Positions 21,490 to 29,644 of a stretch of 64,000 bases of DNA are shown piece after piece. This DNA is from a virus, in IMG/VR virus record IMGVR_UViG_3300042341_001202, positions 62,001-126,000 of that record; one strand, written 5' to 3'. Under the pieces are notes generated by a model. The model was not told the origin of the DNA and searched no databases. It saw only the letters and a list, made by a program, of their open reading frames with translations. How positions within the stretch are numbered: the stretch's first letter is position 1; each line of letters starts with the position of its first letter. A program made the translations under genes and the position numbers.

Positions 21490-22009
21490 ACTATTATAGG
21501 TTTTGATATCGTGGTAATGTGTCCACGGGCGGAAGGGATGGTGACCCATCAGGAACGCAAACAACTCGGCGCCCCTATACGCCGGACCGGGAAGCACCGC
21601 TGTTTGTCTTGACACATGCTCTCCAGTGCGAACCCGGAATACACAACCAAGTGACAAAGTAGGTTGAAAAATTATCTTTGCGATGTGATGCATCGCATAA
21701 AAAGGATCGCTCTGAGGTGGTCATTCTCATCGATCAGGACGCAATTCAAGGTAGCTGATGCCCTTGGTTGTGTTTGCCGCTGCTGAACCCTGTGTTCGAG
21801 GTAGTGAATGCATACTGGTACCGAGCAACCGCCAGTTTTTGGTTTTCCCAAACATTCATCCAAATCATGCTCTCTATACGGCGCCATACCAGGCACTTGA
21901 GACAATTTACCTCCCCAATTAGCCGTTGGGGAGAGTATGATCTCTTCCAACACCACCCAGAACATGAATATATGAAAATCTTCTATTGCATCATAAAATA
22001 TCAGATGCT
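21490..22009 (+). other. Long structured stretch with no convincing gene (candidate leader or ncRNA)
   Basis: About 520 nt with no plausible plus-strand gene in a genome where gaps are usually under 100 nt. It holds several perfect hairpins: TGCGATG-tgatg-CATCGCA (21679-21697) and CTCCCCAA-ttagccg-TTGGGGAG (21911-21933), plus shorter ones such as GATGG-tgac-CCATC near 21536 and GGCG/CGCC near 21568. Base composition looks more GC-rich than nearby genes. No tRNA, tmRNA or intron core was recognised. Two overlapping minus-strand frames (69 and 97 codons) exist but look like chance. Confidence 0.4.
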
Positions 22010-22198
22010 ATGTTGATCTCAGATAAAAAGGATCGGCAAAAAATGTGGTTTATTCTGCTTATGGCTGTGATAGCCGCAGTGTATGGCCTAGGAATGGTAG
22101 CTAATATCATAGGCTACTTTTTCCTATTCATTGGGCTTGGAATTGCCGCTCTAGTGGCACTGATCGTTATCGGTGCCGTTCTCGCAGATGGGAACTGA
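22010..22198 (+). CDS. Small two-helix membrane protein
   Basis: 62 residues from the ATG at 22010. A charged N-terminus (SDKKDRQK) is followed by two hydrophobic segments, about residues 12-33 and 35-57, containing Gly and small residues, and an acidic end (ADGN). Holin-like, immunity or envelope roles are possible; nothing is diagnostic. It is first of a close-set group (22010-23369) after the structured stretch; the next ATG follows two bases after its stop. Confidence 0.55.
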   Translation: MLISDKKDRQKMWFILLMAVIAAVYGLGMVANIIGYFFLFIGLGIAALVALIVIGAVLADGN

Positions 22199-22200
22199 AG

Positions 22201-22560
22201 ATGACAGTGTGGGACAAAATTGCCGCTAGGGCTTATGATAATCAGGACCCGTGTCCTGTTCACCCGCTACGCCCTACTCTGGGTCCCAATCCCAGTGCAG
22301 GAGAGGCTCAGGCATATGCTGATGCGCTCACGCATTATGAGAAGGTAGCTCTACCCGAACACGAGGTGGCTTATAAGCTATACATAGCTCAATGTGCCGA
22401 GTTGGCTGCACCTTTCCAAGATGATCTCGAAGAGTATTATGGCATGAAGGGTCATCCCAAAGCAGAGCTGCTCTACTGGAAGAGCTATGAGCGTGGTCAC
22501 TACGCGGGCTTCAGTCAGATTGCCAGCGCCTACAGTGACCTTGTGGAACTTGTGAAGTGA
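22201..22560 (+). CDS. Hypothetical protein
   Basis: 119 residues, not recognised. The N-terminal half has a CPVHPLRPTLGPNPS segment with Cys, two His and many Pro, then a helical, Ala/Glu/Tyr-rich second half (YADALTHYEKVALPEHEVAYK). It is tightly packed between the small membrane gene and a short gene before the RNA methyltransferase, suggesting one transcript. Confidence 0.6.
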   Translation: MTVWDKIAARAYDNQDPCPVHPLRPTLGPNPSAGEAQAYADALTHYEKVALPEHEVAYKLYIAQCAELAAPFQDDLEEYYGMKGHPKAELLYWKSYERGHYAGFSQIASAYSDLVELVK

Positions 22561-22573
22561 GAGAAAGCTGCTG

Positions 22574-22747
22574 TTGCCCCAGCCTGTCACTGTGCAGAGT
22601 AACCGACAACAGTTGGATGCTCAAATAGAGTGGTGCCAGCAGAATCTGCCACGCTATACCTGGCGATGTTATGTCACTCATTTTTGGTTTGACAGTCAAG
22701 AAACTGCTACCCATTTTGCCTTGATATGGAGCACAAACGATGGTTGA
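22574..22747 (+). CDS. Short probable gene with TTG start
   Basis: 57 codons from a TTG at 22574; no ATG is available. The product (QLDAQIEWCQQNLPRY, then WRCYVTHFWFDSQETATHFA, ending LIWS) has the look of small phage proteins with an amphipathic helix and an FWF-x-A-FAL-W pattern. It fills the gap between two genes and its TGA overlaps the ATG of the methyltransferase (ATGGTTGA), typical of coupling. The start is uncertain (a CTG lies just upstream). Confidence 0.4.
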   Translation: MPQPVTVQSNRQQLDAQIEWCQQNLPRYTWRCYVTHFWFDSQETATHFALIWSTNDG

Positions 22748-23369
22748 CGTTCGACTGCTGCGTGATGCTGCTATTGCAGAGAGCAACAACGGCTTCAACG
22801 TGCATGATGAGCTAAAAACTCTCACAGTTGAAGAGCTCAAGAATGTAACCCAAGCTAGCCTCAAAAATTTTGAAGTTCTGTGCCTCAACGTGCTGGGCGA
22901 CTTGAACATTAGCACCATTATCAGAAGCAGTCACCTTTTTGGGGCTCGTAAGGTGCATGTGTTTGGTCGCCGACGCACTGACAACAGAGGCCTAGTGGGA
23001 GCTCAAAATTACACCCAAGTGGACCGGGTACAAGGACTCCTAGAGGATGGGGTTACTATCGATCCTGATGCCTTTTGGCGTTATGTGGACCAGGAGAGGC
23101 TCTATCCTGTTTTTGTTGAGCAGGGAGGCACCAATGTTTATGAGTTTGATTGGAATGAGAGCCTACTAGATGCCAACAGCCTTGGTCGAACCATGTGCTT
23201 GATCATGGGCACTGAGAACAGCGGCATTCCACAAAGCATTCTCAAGGATGTTGACATGGTAGACCAAGCTGTGAGCATTCCTCAAACCGGCGTCATCCGA
23301 AGCCATAATGTAAGCATGGCTTTTGCTGTTGTGTGCGGTCAGATGGTTAGCGCACTTAAATGGTATTGA
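22740..23369 (+). CDS. SpoU/TrmH-family RNA 2'-O-ribose methyltransferase
   Basis: 209 residues with the three SPOUT motifs in order: motif 1 NISTIIRSSHLFGA (56-69), motif 2 LIMGTENSGIP (154-164) and motif 3 SIPQTGVIRSHNVSMA (179-194), which form the trefoil-knot SAM site. These enzymes methylate a ribose 2'-OH in tRNA or rRNA. The target cannot be read from sequence; no L30e-type N-terminal RNA-binding domain is visible and the length is close to TrmH. With IF-1 nearby it hints at phage tuning of host translation (inference). A hairpin follows its stop. Confidence 0.88.
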   Translation: MVDVRLLRDAAIAESNNGFNVHDELKTLTVEELKNVTQASLKNFEVLCLNVLGDLNISTIIRSSHLFGARKVHVFGRRRTDNRGLVGAQNYTQVDRVQGLLEDGVTIDPDAFWRYVDQERLYPVFVEQGGTNVYEFDWNESLLDANSLGRTMCLIMGTENSGIPQSILKDVDMVDQAVSIPQTGVIRSHNVSMAFAVVCGQMVSALKWY

Positions 23370-23371
23370 CG

Positions 23372-23396
23372 TAGCGAAGATATTTCGCTATAAATG
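23372..23396 (+). promoter_or_regulatory. Hairpin fused to late-like motif TATAAATG
   Basis: TAGCGAA-gatat-TTCGCTA (23372-23390) directly after the methyltransferase stop, running into TATAAATG (23389-23396). It may end the upstream message and start the next; the motif is 82 nt before the ATG at 23479. Confidence 0.4.
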
Positions 23397-23416
23397 AATT
23401 GAGCGTTGTGCTCGAT

Positions 23417-23439
23417 CTTGTGAAAGTGGTTTTCACAAG
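23417..23439 (+). promoter_or_regulatory. Leader hairpin before 23479
   Basis: CTTGTGAAA-gtggt-TTTCACAAG, a perfect 9-bp stem in the 5' leader, about 40 nt before the ATG; AGGAG follows nine bases before that ATG. Possibly an mRNA-stabilising 5' stem-loop. Confidence 0.4.
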
Positions 23440-23478
23440 TTAACTCCAAAAAATGCTGCGGCATAGGAGAAGACTAAA

Positions 23479-23673
23479 ATGGCTCGTAATTTTGATATCG
23501 CTCAGCGTGCTTTTGATAACCGTTTTGTTGTCTGGGCAGAAATTGATCACCCCGAAGCAGACCGTGATTGGTACCTGAAGAACGGACTTGCAGTACCCCA
23601 GCAGTGGGTGGCTGTAGCTGTTACTCATACCAAGGAGGCTGCTATCCGCGCCACCAAACAGGTTAAGATTTAA
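23479..23673 (+). CDS. Small hypothetical protein
   Basis: 64 residues: MARNFDIAQRAFDNR, then WAEIDHPEADRDWY and a basic end (RATKQVKI). Not recognised as a known family. It has its own structured leader, a good AGGAG ribosome site and a strong terminator 30 nt after the stop, so it is probably an independently and highly expressed unit. Confidence 0.65.
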   Translation: MARNFDIAQRAFDNRFVVWAEIDHPEADRDWYLKNGLAVPQQWVAVAVTHTKEAAIRATKQVKI

Positions 23674-23703
23674 CCTCAAAAACAAAAAACTTGGATACTA
23701 CCT

Positions 23704-23735
23704 GAGCTGGGAATTATTTTCCCAGCTCTTTTTTT
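23704..23735. terminator. Strong intrinsic terminator
   Basis: GAGCTGGGAA-TTATT-TTCCCAGCTC, a perfect 10-bp stem followed by seven T on the plus strand. It ends the 23479 gene. On the minus strand the stem falls in the last codons of the convergent gene at 23714-24100. Confidence 0.9.
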
Positions 23736-24100
23736 CTGATGGCTTGATCAAACAGCTCTAGTATCTGTTGTTTTGTTTGAGGTTCAATTTGCTGGCAACG
23801 GGTGATTTCCGCATCAGGAAAATACTGCAAGATTTCAGTCACAGCTTGATTTTCTGACTCGGCAACAATAAACGAAGCCAACTCCACATCTTGAATATAA
23901 TTTTGGTTGATTTCATCTAGCAGTGATTGGTTCTTGGTTTGAAACGCATCAGCTACCAATTCCTCAGTTACAGTCAATGAGCTCTTGCAGGATGTTCTTT
24001 TTTTATACATGTGGCCCTGTTGTAAGGGATACCAGACCCAAGGAGTAGTAACTTCCTCTTCTTGCCATGTTCGCCAACTTATGTAGTGGATGCTGTTCAT
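23714..24100 (-). CDS. Hypothetical phage protein
   Basis: 128 residues from the ATG at 24100. The opening NSIHYISWRTWQEEEVTTPWVWYP is distinctive and recalls small proteins in T4-like marine phages; the rest is acidic and helical (EELVADAFQTKNQSLLDEI, then QQILELFDQAIRKKEL). No function assigned. A longer version from a TTG at 24163 is possible but less convincing. Its 3' end overlaps the bidirectional-looking terminator. Confidence 0.6.
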   Translation of the reverse strand: MNSIHYISWRTWQEEEVTTPWVWYPLQQGHMYKKRTSCKSSLTVTEELVADAFQTKNQSLLDEINQNYIQDVELASFIVAESENQAVTEILQYFPDAEITRCQQIEPQTKQQILELFDQAIRKKELGK

Positions 24101-24240
24101 AATAGGTTGAAGCCTTAAATCATCTTCTGAGATGAGTCTACTGGACTCCCTGGAGCTATGCAAAAATAACTGTCAATGCTTTCATATTACACTTAATGGT
24201 GTTGAGGAAAAAGGCTATCAGGATGGTACATAACGACTTG

Positions 24241-24248
24241 CCTAAATA
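24241..24248 (+). promoter_or_regulatory. Late-like motif CCTAAATA next to IF-1 start
   Basis: Ends 6 nt before the IF-1 ATG. If it works as a T4-type late promoter the transcript would begin about one base before the ATG, giving a leaderless message; no ribosome site is seen. Confidence 0.4.
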
Positions 24249-24254
24249 CCTTAT

Positions 24255-24503
24255 ATGAGCAAAGAAGATTACATCACAGTCAACGGCACAGTTATTGAAG
24301 TTTGTCCCAACAGTCTGTTCAGAGTACAATTGGAAAACGGACTTACAATACTAGCTCACTTGGCTGGCAAATTGAGAATCAACAACATCAATGTCCATCA
24401 TCTTGATCATGTGACCGTAGAGCTAAGCGCATATGATTTGACGAAAGGACGCATTGTCTACCGACAAAAGCGCCCTCCTCGGAATTCCAACGCTACTCAT
24501 TGA
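24255..24503 (+). CDS. infA: Translation initiation factor IF-1 homologue
   Basis: 82 residues matching bacterial IF-1 (about 72) along its length: MSKEDYI at the start, [31 protein letters not shown], then [19 protein letters not shown], the OB-fold signature that sits in the ribosomal A site. The C-terminal extension [11 protein letters not shown] is phage-specific. The match from residue 1 fixes the start. Phage-encoded initiation factors are uncommon; this one could bias initiation toward phage or leaderless messages (inference). It overlaps the convergent glycan cluster by 11 bases. Confidence 0.9.
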   Translation: MSKEDYITVNGTVIEVCPNSLFRVQLENGLTILAHLAGKLRINNINVHHLDHVTVELSAYDLTKGRIVYRQKRPPRNSNATH

Positions 24504-25671
24504 CCTCAGTTGAGTCCAGTGTAGCCTCATTATCGTTCAGGACTACTGCCACATCATTGTCTGTATTTTGAAGGTTGGGCACTAAGACAACAGTTTCTGT
24601 TGATTTTTCCACATTGCTGTCAAACCAATCTTGGATAATCTTAAGGTTGTTTTTTAGTCTGCCATCATTTGAATTGTGTTCAACCGCCTTGGAAGCGTAA
24701 TCTAAGCTTTCTGTTCTTAACCCCAAATTCCAAGCACTTATGCTGGCAAGATCATGTGGTAACCAACTCCATGAGTCTTCGTTACAAGTGTAGTCCATTG
24801 GATGTTGAGTGATCTCTAGGGCTTTTACAGCATGTTTGTAGCATTCACCCCAATTGGCTTTTGTATAATAATATCGAGCTAGCTCAACCAATGGCTCTCT
24901 ATGATTTGGAGTTTCCATAGTAGCCATCTTCAACCAGAACTCTTTGTTTTCATCATCCACTGATGCCAAGTTTTGCATTGCAAATCCTCGCTCTACATTC
25001 CAGCAAGGCATTGTCAAGAACTCTTTGTAAGTTTTGATGCAATCTTCCTTCATACCTCGATACATATATTCTCTGCCCAGATAAGCTCGCATGCGTGCAT
25101 CGTGAGGATATTCTCTCACTGCTTCCTGAAGCAATGGTAGATCGCCGTTTTTGTTTTTGAATTCAGGGTAGTGGAGGATACGCAGCTCGGGGCAACTGGT
25201 TTGAACTTCAGGCACACGGCTGCATAACCCTTCGTGAGTCGCACCTACCCATCGAAAACCTCGTCGCGCATGGATGCGATCTCCATTCCAGATGCGGCCA
25301 GGCACACCAGGTGACAACCAATTCCAAATATATGTATATCTAAGTCTAGTGGTTTCTGGTGTCCATGACTTTTCCAACAGTTCTCGCCAGCCGTTATCAA
25401 GACGTTCATCCATATGAAGACAAATGCATACATCACAATCAGCTGGTAACAAACTCATTGCGATATTATATGCATCATCAAAACGCCAAGGACTGATCAA
25501 TGTATCATATACAGAAACTTTATTCTCTTGTAAAATTTGTTTTGTATCATCTGTGCTGCCTGTATCTATTACTACTCGGTAATCAGCATCTGCACATGAC
25601 AGGGCCCAAGCAGCAGCATTTTTGTTCTCGTTCAATGCCGGAGCATAGACGCCTATTTTCAATTTTGTCAT
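24493..25671 (-). CDS. GT2-like glycosyltransferase with TPR-like C-terminus
   Basis: 392 residues. The N-terminal ~190 are a GT2-type domain: [14 protein letters not shown], then [11 protein letters not shown] (~33-43, nucleotide-binding turn) and CLHMDERL (DxD-like, ~90). The remainder is helical repeat sequence ([43 protein letters not shown]) of TPR type. It resembles the next upstream gene throughout, so the two are tandem duplicates that have diverged. The ATG overlaps the upstream stop (ATGA), with GGAG eight bases before. It is last in the cluster transcribed from 30741. Confidence 0.82.
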   Translation of the reverse strand: MTKLKIGVYAPALNENKNAAAWALSCADADYRVVIDTGSTDDTKQILQENKVSVYDTLISPWRFDDAYNIAMSLLPADCDVCICLHMDERLDNGWRELLEKSWTPETTRLRYTYIWNWLSPGVPGRIWNGDRIHARRGFRWVGATHEGLCSRVPEVQTSCPELRILHYPEFKNKNGDLPLLQEAVREYPHDARMRAYLGREYMYRGMKEDCIKTYKEFLTMPCWNVERGFAMQNLASVDDENKEFWLKMATMETPNHREPLVELARYYYTKANWGECYKHAVKALEITQHPMDYTCNEDSWSWLPHDLASISAWNLGLRTESLDYASKAVEHNSNDGRLKNNLKIIQDWFDSNVEKSTETVVLVPNLQNTDNDVAVVLNDNEATLDSTEVNE

Positions 25672-26732
25672 CCTTTGTTCTCCAGGACAGATTTCACAAA
25701 CTCATAATTGGATTTGATGCGGCCATCTTCTGGCTCAAGACGTGCAGCTTCTTCAAACATTCTGAGGCTTTCGTCCTTTAGGCCGAGGTTCCAAGCACCT
25801 AATCCGCATAGATCATACATTCTTCCTCCCCAAGCGTGCGAATAATCAAGATAGCTGTTGCTCTTGTGAGCACATTTCAAACCTTCTTTAGCAGCCGCAT
25901 AGAGATTGGGCCAATCAGCATTGTTGTAGTAATATTCGGCTAGATTTAACCAAACTTCTCGTCGTGTGGGACTTTCAACAGAACTTAGTCTCAGCCACTT
26001 CAATTCTTCATGGGGTAGACATTTGGCTAACCACTTCATAGCCTCGCTCCGTTCATCAGCCCAACCACTTTCAGGCATGGCAAGATACTTTTGGAAATGT
26101 TCAGCAGCATTTTCAGGCTGATTATACCAAGCATACTCTCTTGCCAACCAATAGCACAATTGACTGTCACGTGGCATCTCTTTGTAGCTTGTTTCCAGCA
26201 AGGGTAGATATTGGCCACGACTTTTGCTAGGATCTTGTTTGTGCCACATAACAACACTGGGGGCTACGACGGTTTTTTCATCACCAATGGGAAAAATAGT
26301 TTCATGCACTGCACGCTTCCATCGATAACCAAATCTACTATGCAGCTTGTCTGCAAGGAATTGACTAAGTGGTTGGTCATTGGCATCAAAGTTGTGAACA
26401 TAATGATAGCGCAGTCTTGTTGTGCCAGGTAACCAATGTTTTTCCAGCTCTTCTCGCCAACCGGGGGCCATCATCTCATCCATGTCCATAGAGATACAGA
26501 CATCAACATCTTCTGGAACCAATGCTAGTGCCATGTTGCGTGCATCATCAAACCTCCAAGGTTTGATTTTAATAACACTTACTTGTACACCACGTTCTCG
26601 CAATGCCTCCACAGTGCCATCTGTGCTGCCAGTGTCAGCTACGACTAGATAGTCAGCTTCTTTGACACTGTCACACCAACGCTCTACAAAATGTCTTTCG
26701 TTAAGGGAGATAGTATATACAGCTAGTTTCAT
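25668..26732 (-). CDS. GT2-like glycosyltransferase with TPR-like C-terminus (paralogue)
   Basis: 354 residues, paralogue of 24493-25671: KLAVYTISLNERHFVERW, VVADTGSTDGT (~30-40), PWRFDDARN and SMDMDEMM as the metal site, then ~160 residues of TPR-like helices (CYWLAREYAWYNQPENAAEHF, LAEYYYNNADWPNLYAA). Bacterial enzymes of this design glycosylate surface polysaccharides or proteins; the acceptor is unknown. The ATG overlaps the upstream stop. Confidence 0.82.
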   Translation of the reverse strand: MKLAVYTISLNERHFVERWCDSVKEADYLVVADTGSTDGTVEALRERGVQVSVIKIKPWRFDDARNMALALVPEDVDVCISMDMDEMMAPGWREELEKHWLPGTTRLRYHYVHNFDANDQPLSQFLADKLHSRFGYRWKRAVHETIFPIGDEKTVVAPSVVMWHKQDPSKSRGQYLPLLETSYKEMPRDSQLCYWLAREYAWYNQPENAAEHFQKYLAMPESGWADERSEAMKWLAKCLPHEELKWLRLSSVESPTRREVWLNLAEYYYNNADWPNLYAAAKEGLKCAHKSNSYLDYSHAWGGRMYDLCGLGAWNLGLKDESLRMFEEAARLEPEDGRIKSNYEFVKSVLENKG

Positions 26733-27472
26733 GTAATCACCTTTGGCAAAGAATCAGGATCAGAAATATATGGAGTATACCACCATCCTGTATATCTACG
26801 TTGTACCACATTTAACGGCAAATCTGCAAAACAGACTTCAATATTATGGTGTTTTAAATGGGTATCAAACGCTTTGTGAGGATGAAAGTCTTTGTCTGAG
26901 AAGCAGGAAAATCTTTTGCCTGCTTGATTTGCTGTGCTGCTGTTGCCTATAAACCAAAAATCGCAAGGACTGCCACACCCAAATTTACGTTGAACCAGAA
27001 GTTGGTTGTAATCAAAACACCACTGAGGCAAGGAGTTTTGATAGATGACATCAGCTCGGCTTACAATGACAAAATCGTATTTTTGAGAAAAACAGCTTGC
27101 CATCTCAACAACTCTTTCTTGTGCCCATAAATTGGCCCACATTGCTAGAGGATAATCTTCAACAGAGCCAATATTTGATTTCAACTGTGCAAGTGAGTTT
27201 GAAAAACACTGGGAATCCAAGCTAAATGTCTCAGATTGTAAAGGACATAAGCTTGATAACATTGAAAAATCCTGGTGTGTTGGAAAACCACCAGGATTTT
27301 TATGTGTGTATCGTGGATGGTTTGAATCTGCAGGATACATTCCCAAGGACGATGCATCGTAAACACAGGCAAACAGGTCTATGTTCAAACAGCTAAACAA
27401 ATGAGTTCGCAAGCTAGCTGCAACATTGTTGAAATGTCGATAAGGGCCATACAGGCACAGTGCTAGTTTCAT
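26729..27472 (-). CDS. Putative glycosyltransferase of the LPS/capsule type
   Basis: 247 residues from the ATG at 27472, overlapping the previous stop (TAATG). The opening KLALCLYGPYRHFNNVAASL and central KYDFVIVSRADVIY (a D-x-x-x-R-AD pattern with a possible DxD role) match the gene at 28646-29314 (VALCFSGLPRFVRE, EYDVIIRARFDWF). Both belong to a loosely defined family in phage and capsule loci. Enzymatic role inferred from family look and neighbourhood. Confidence 0.6.
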   Translation of the reverse strand: MKLALCLYGPYRHFNNVAASLRTHLFSCLNIDLFACVYDASSLGMYPADSNHPRYTHKNPGGFPTHQDFSMLSSLCPLQSETFSLDSQCFSNSLAQLKSNIGSVEDYPLAMWANLWAQERVVEMASCFSQKYDFVIVSRADVIYQNSLPQWCFDYNQLLVQRKFGCGSPCDFWFIGNSSTANQAGKRFSCFSDKDFHPHKAFDTHLKHHNIEVCFADLPLNVVQRRYTGWWYTPYISDPDSLPKVIT

Positions 27473-28179
27473 TATACTACCTTGATCCAAGGAGTGTATT
27501 TTTGAATATCATGTTGCTCATAAGTGAACTGACTGTTTCGAGTAGTGTGATAGTAGATTTTTTTATGAGTTAGCAGTTCGCCAACGCTGTGAATGAAGTT
27601 GAAAACACTGCTATCAATGAGGTGTATCTCTTGTGCATTTTCAATTACACGTATCCAGGAAAGAAGATTTGATGTAACATTATGTGAGACTTTTACAATA
27701 CGTACATCGTGAGCACTTTCATCTACCCATTTCAAAGGCACCCTTCCACCAATGCTGGGCTCGTCATGGACTAATCTATACGGGGTAGAGTCTCCCACAA
27801 CCATATCATACACTGCGTCAACATCAGGAATACATTGTGGTAATTTGAATTGGGAGAATCGGTATTCATAAGGTAAGCCAAATTGCTCATAGTACCACCT
27901 GTACCACCGTGCACTTGTGGGTCGATGCATATACACATCAGCTTCGATTATAGGTATGCCAAAACAATCTAAGCTGTTTTCAACAGTCTCACTAATACCG
28001 TCTATTTTTAGTAGTTTTACTTTGGGATTGTCTTGATATAAACAGGAAACTGTGGGCCAGTTGTGAGGTTTCACAGGCACAAATACCTGATCGTATATTT
28101 CTGAGAAATAGTTGACTAAGCCATTACAAATGAAATAATCACCCAATCCCAGTTGGTGTGCTACTATTACTTCTTTCAT
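27472..28179 (-). CDS. GT9-like glycosyltransferase
   Basis: 235 residues with an N-terminal VAHQLGLGDYFICNGLV, the GLGD-type motif that opens heptosyltransferase-like GT9 proteins, and a C-terminal segment EIHLIDSSVFNFIHSVGEL corresponding to the GT9 donor-site helix (D-S-x-x-x-H). It is shorter than typical GT9 enzymes (~330), with a reduced middle. Overlaps both neighbours; the start is shared with the GDPD stop (ATGA). Confidence 0.65.
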   Translation of the reverse strand: MKEVIVAHQLGLGDYFICNGLVNYFSEIYDQVFVPVKPHNWPTVSCLYQDNPKVKLLKIDGISETVENSLDCFGIPIIEADVYMHRPTSARWYRWYYEQFGLPYEYRFSQFKLPQCIPDVDAVYDMVVGDSTPYRLVHDEPSIGGRVPLKWVDESAHDVRIVKVSHNVTSNLLSWIRVIENAQEIHLIDSSVFNFIHSVGELLTHKKIYYHTTRNSQFTYEQHDIQKYTPWIKVV

Positions 28180-28649
28180 TGTGCACCTACAGGATGCAAC
28201 AGGCTTATCCAGTCAGAGCATATTCCAAACGCATCCCAGCTCAAGCATTCAGCTAATTTATCAAGTGGGGTGTGCCATTCAGGCATTACTGCTATACTAT
28301 TTGAGAACAATGGTTTGTTTGGTGATGTCCACCAGTAATTTTGGCTTGTTAATACACGCTCATCATTTTCATGCCAAAAATAGTTCAACATTGGGTGCAA
28401 GTGGTGTAACTGGCTCAACTCTTGGCAAGCTTTTGCATTCTTAGCGTGAATCCATAAGTTTTGCTGTGTTAGGAAATCAGTTGTTACTCTAATTGATGGA
28501 GCATCATGCCCCAACATCCAGCCGTCTGTGTACCAAACATCAATTTCCACGTCAATTCCCAACTCCAAACAAGTGTGGATTGATTGGGGAGTGTTTTCAG
28601 CTTTGGGATCAGGACCATACAAAAGTCCTCGATGTGCAATCAATCTCAT
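28176..28649 (-). CDS. Glycerophosphodiester phosphodiesterase-like protein
   Basis: 157 residues. Motifs of the GDPD TIM-barrel: HRG at 6-8, AENTPQSI (E18-N19-T20), EIDV (35-38) and LGHDAP (H48-D49), all near the start as in true GDPDs. The family usually runs ~240 residues, so this is a shortened form. In capsule loci such enzymes may trim or transfer glycerol-phosphate groups on glycans (inference). Translationally coupled on both sides. Confidence 0.78.
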   Translation of the reverse strand: MRLIAHRGLLYGPDPKAENTPQSIHTCLELGIDVEIDVWYTDGWMLGHDAPSIRVTTDFLTQQNLWIHAKNAKACQELSQLHHLHPMLNYFWHENDERVLTSQNYWWTSPNKPLFSNSIAVMPEWHTPLDKLAECLSWDAFGICSDWISLLHPVGAQ

Positions 28650-29314
28650 GGTATAATTCCTGTTGGTCTTACTATTCCGTTATGCCAGTTGTGTTCTTTG
28701 ACTGGTATGTTGTGTAACAAAAGATGGCTTTTCAAAAACAACTCGCCACAAAAATCCACCTTGTAGTCTTGATAGAGTGTAGGAAGCCAATCCACTAGTT
28801 GTGCGTAAGTTTTCATAGTTGTACTGCTGCCATATGCAAATTGGTCACTTATGCCCAGATACTCTTGGTCCAAGAACTGGAATCGATGCCCAGATAATCC
28901 CGGTGTATGGGCTACATTTACTGCGTTGTTCAATTCCAGCTCCACAGTTTGAAGGAACCAATCAAATCTTGCACGGATAATCACGTCATACTCAAACCCA
29001 AAATTAGTTTGATAGTCAAGCGCCAAGCCAATGGCTTTTTGAATTCCAGTATATTGTGCAAGTTGATTTTGTGGTATAGTACGGTATGCCCAAATGCGGT
29101 CTGTGTACAGGCTTACATCATATTTTTTAGGTTGTTCCCAGGACAGGATTTTGGGTTGATATAAGCTCCAAAAATTATTGGGGTCAAAATCTAGATTTTG
29201 CCAAGTGTGAATGAATACGTCAGGTTGATATACGTCTAATAGACATCGTTTCCAGTAACGATGCGTTTCCCTTACAAATCTTGGTAAACCTGAAAAACAA
29301 AGTGCCACACGCAC
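28646..29314 (-). CDS. Putative glycosyltransferase of the LPS/capsule type
   Basis: 222 residues starting at a GTG directly after the cupin stop. Opening RVALCFSGLPRFVRETHRYW and DVFIHTW are typical of a glycosyltransferase-like family seen in phage and capsule clusters; EYDVIIRARFDWF is the probable acidic nucleotide-sugar site. Related to 26729-27472. Its stop overlaps the start of the phosphodiesterase gene. Confidence 0.6.
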   Translation of the reverse strand: MRVALCFSGLPRFVRETHRYWKRCLLDVYQPDVFIHTWQNLDFDPNNFWSLYQPKILSWEQPKKYDVSLYTDRIWAYRTIPQNQLAQYTGIQKAIGLALDYQTNFGFEYDVIIRARFDWFLQTVELELNNAVNVAHTPGLSGHRFQFLDQEYLGISDQFAYGSSTTMKTYAQLVDWLPTLYQDYKVDFCGELFLKSHLLLHNIPVKEHNWHNGIVRPTGIIP

Positions 29315-29644
29315 CTAGTCACCCAAGGTCAAGAGTTGTTTGTCATTCATACTGGGAACCTTGACACAAATAATACTTGTGTCCTCAAGAAACTCAGGAT
29401 TGGTGATTTCCCAAGGATACAGAATAAAAATATCTCCAGAGCTGAGCTCAGTGTCTTGAATTCTCATTCTCCCGCTGGTAATGAGATTGATCTCAGTAAC
29501 TTTTGTGTGAAAGTGCGGATCAGGAGGATCACTGGATTTGTGTGTGCGAAAACCAACTTCAAAGTCTTTTGTGGGCCAAGCAGTGGGCTCAAAATCGCCC
29601 ACAAACCATCCTCGTAGCATATTGTTGTGTTTCAACAACTTCAT
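29315..29644 (-). CDS. Cupin-fold protein
   Basis: 109 residues with cupin motif 1 as PHFHTKVTEINLITSGRM and motif 2 around LSSGDIFILYPWEITNPEF. Small single-domain cupins in sugar clusters are often isomerases, epimerases or regulators; residues for metal binding (H-x-H, E) are present in motif 1. It overlaps the nucleotidyltransferase gene by four bases (ATGA) and is likely coupled to it. Confidence 0.75.
   Translation of the reverse strand: MKLLKHNNMLRGWFVGDFEPTAWPTKDFEVGFRTHKSSDPPDPHFHTKVTEINLITSGRMRIQDTELSSGDIFILYPWEITNPEFLEDTSIICVKVPSMNDKQLLTLGD

Noticed and set aside
21590-21650. Possible tRNA T-arm (TCCGG GTTCGCA CTGGA on the minus strand)
   Set aside because: Position 58 is not A and no acceptor or anticodon arm pairs at the right distance.
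21484-21965. Two overlapping minus-strand frames (69 and 97 codons) across the non-coding stretch
   Set aside because: No ribosome sites, no recognisable motifs, and Cys/His-rich sequence typical of chance translation of structured GC-rich DNA.
24168-24176. TTGACA on the minus strand upstream of 23714-24100
   Set aside because: No -10 box at 16-18 nt.
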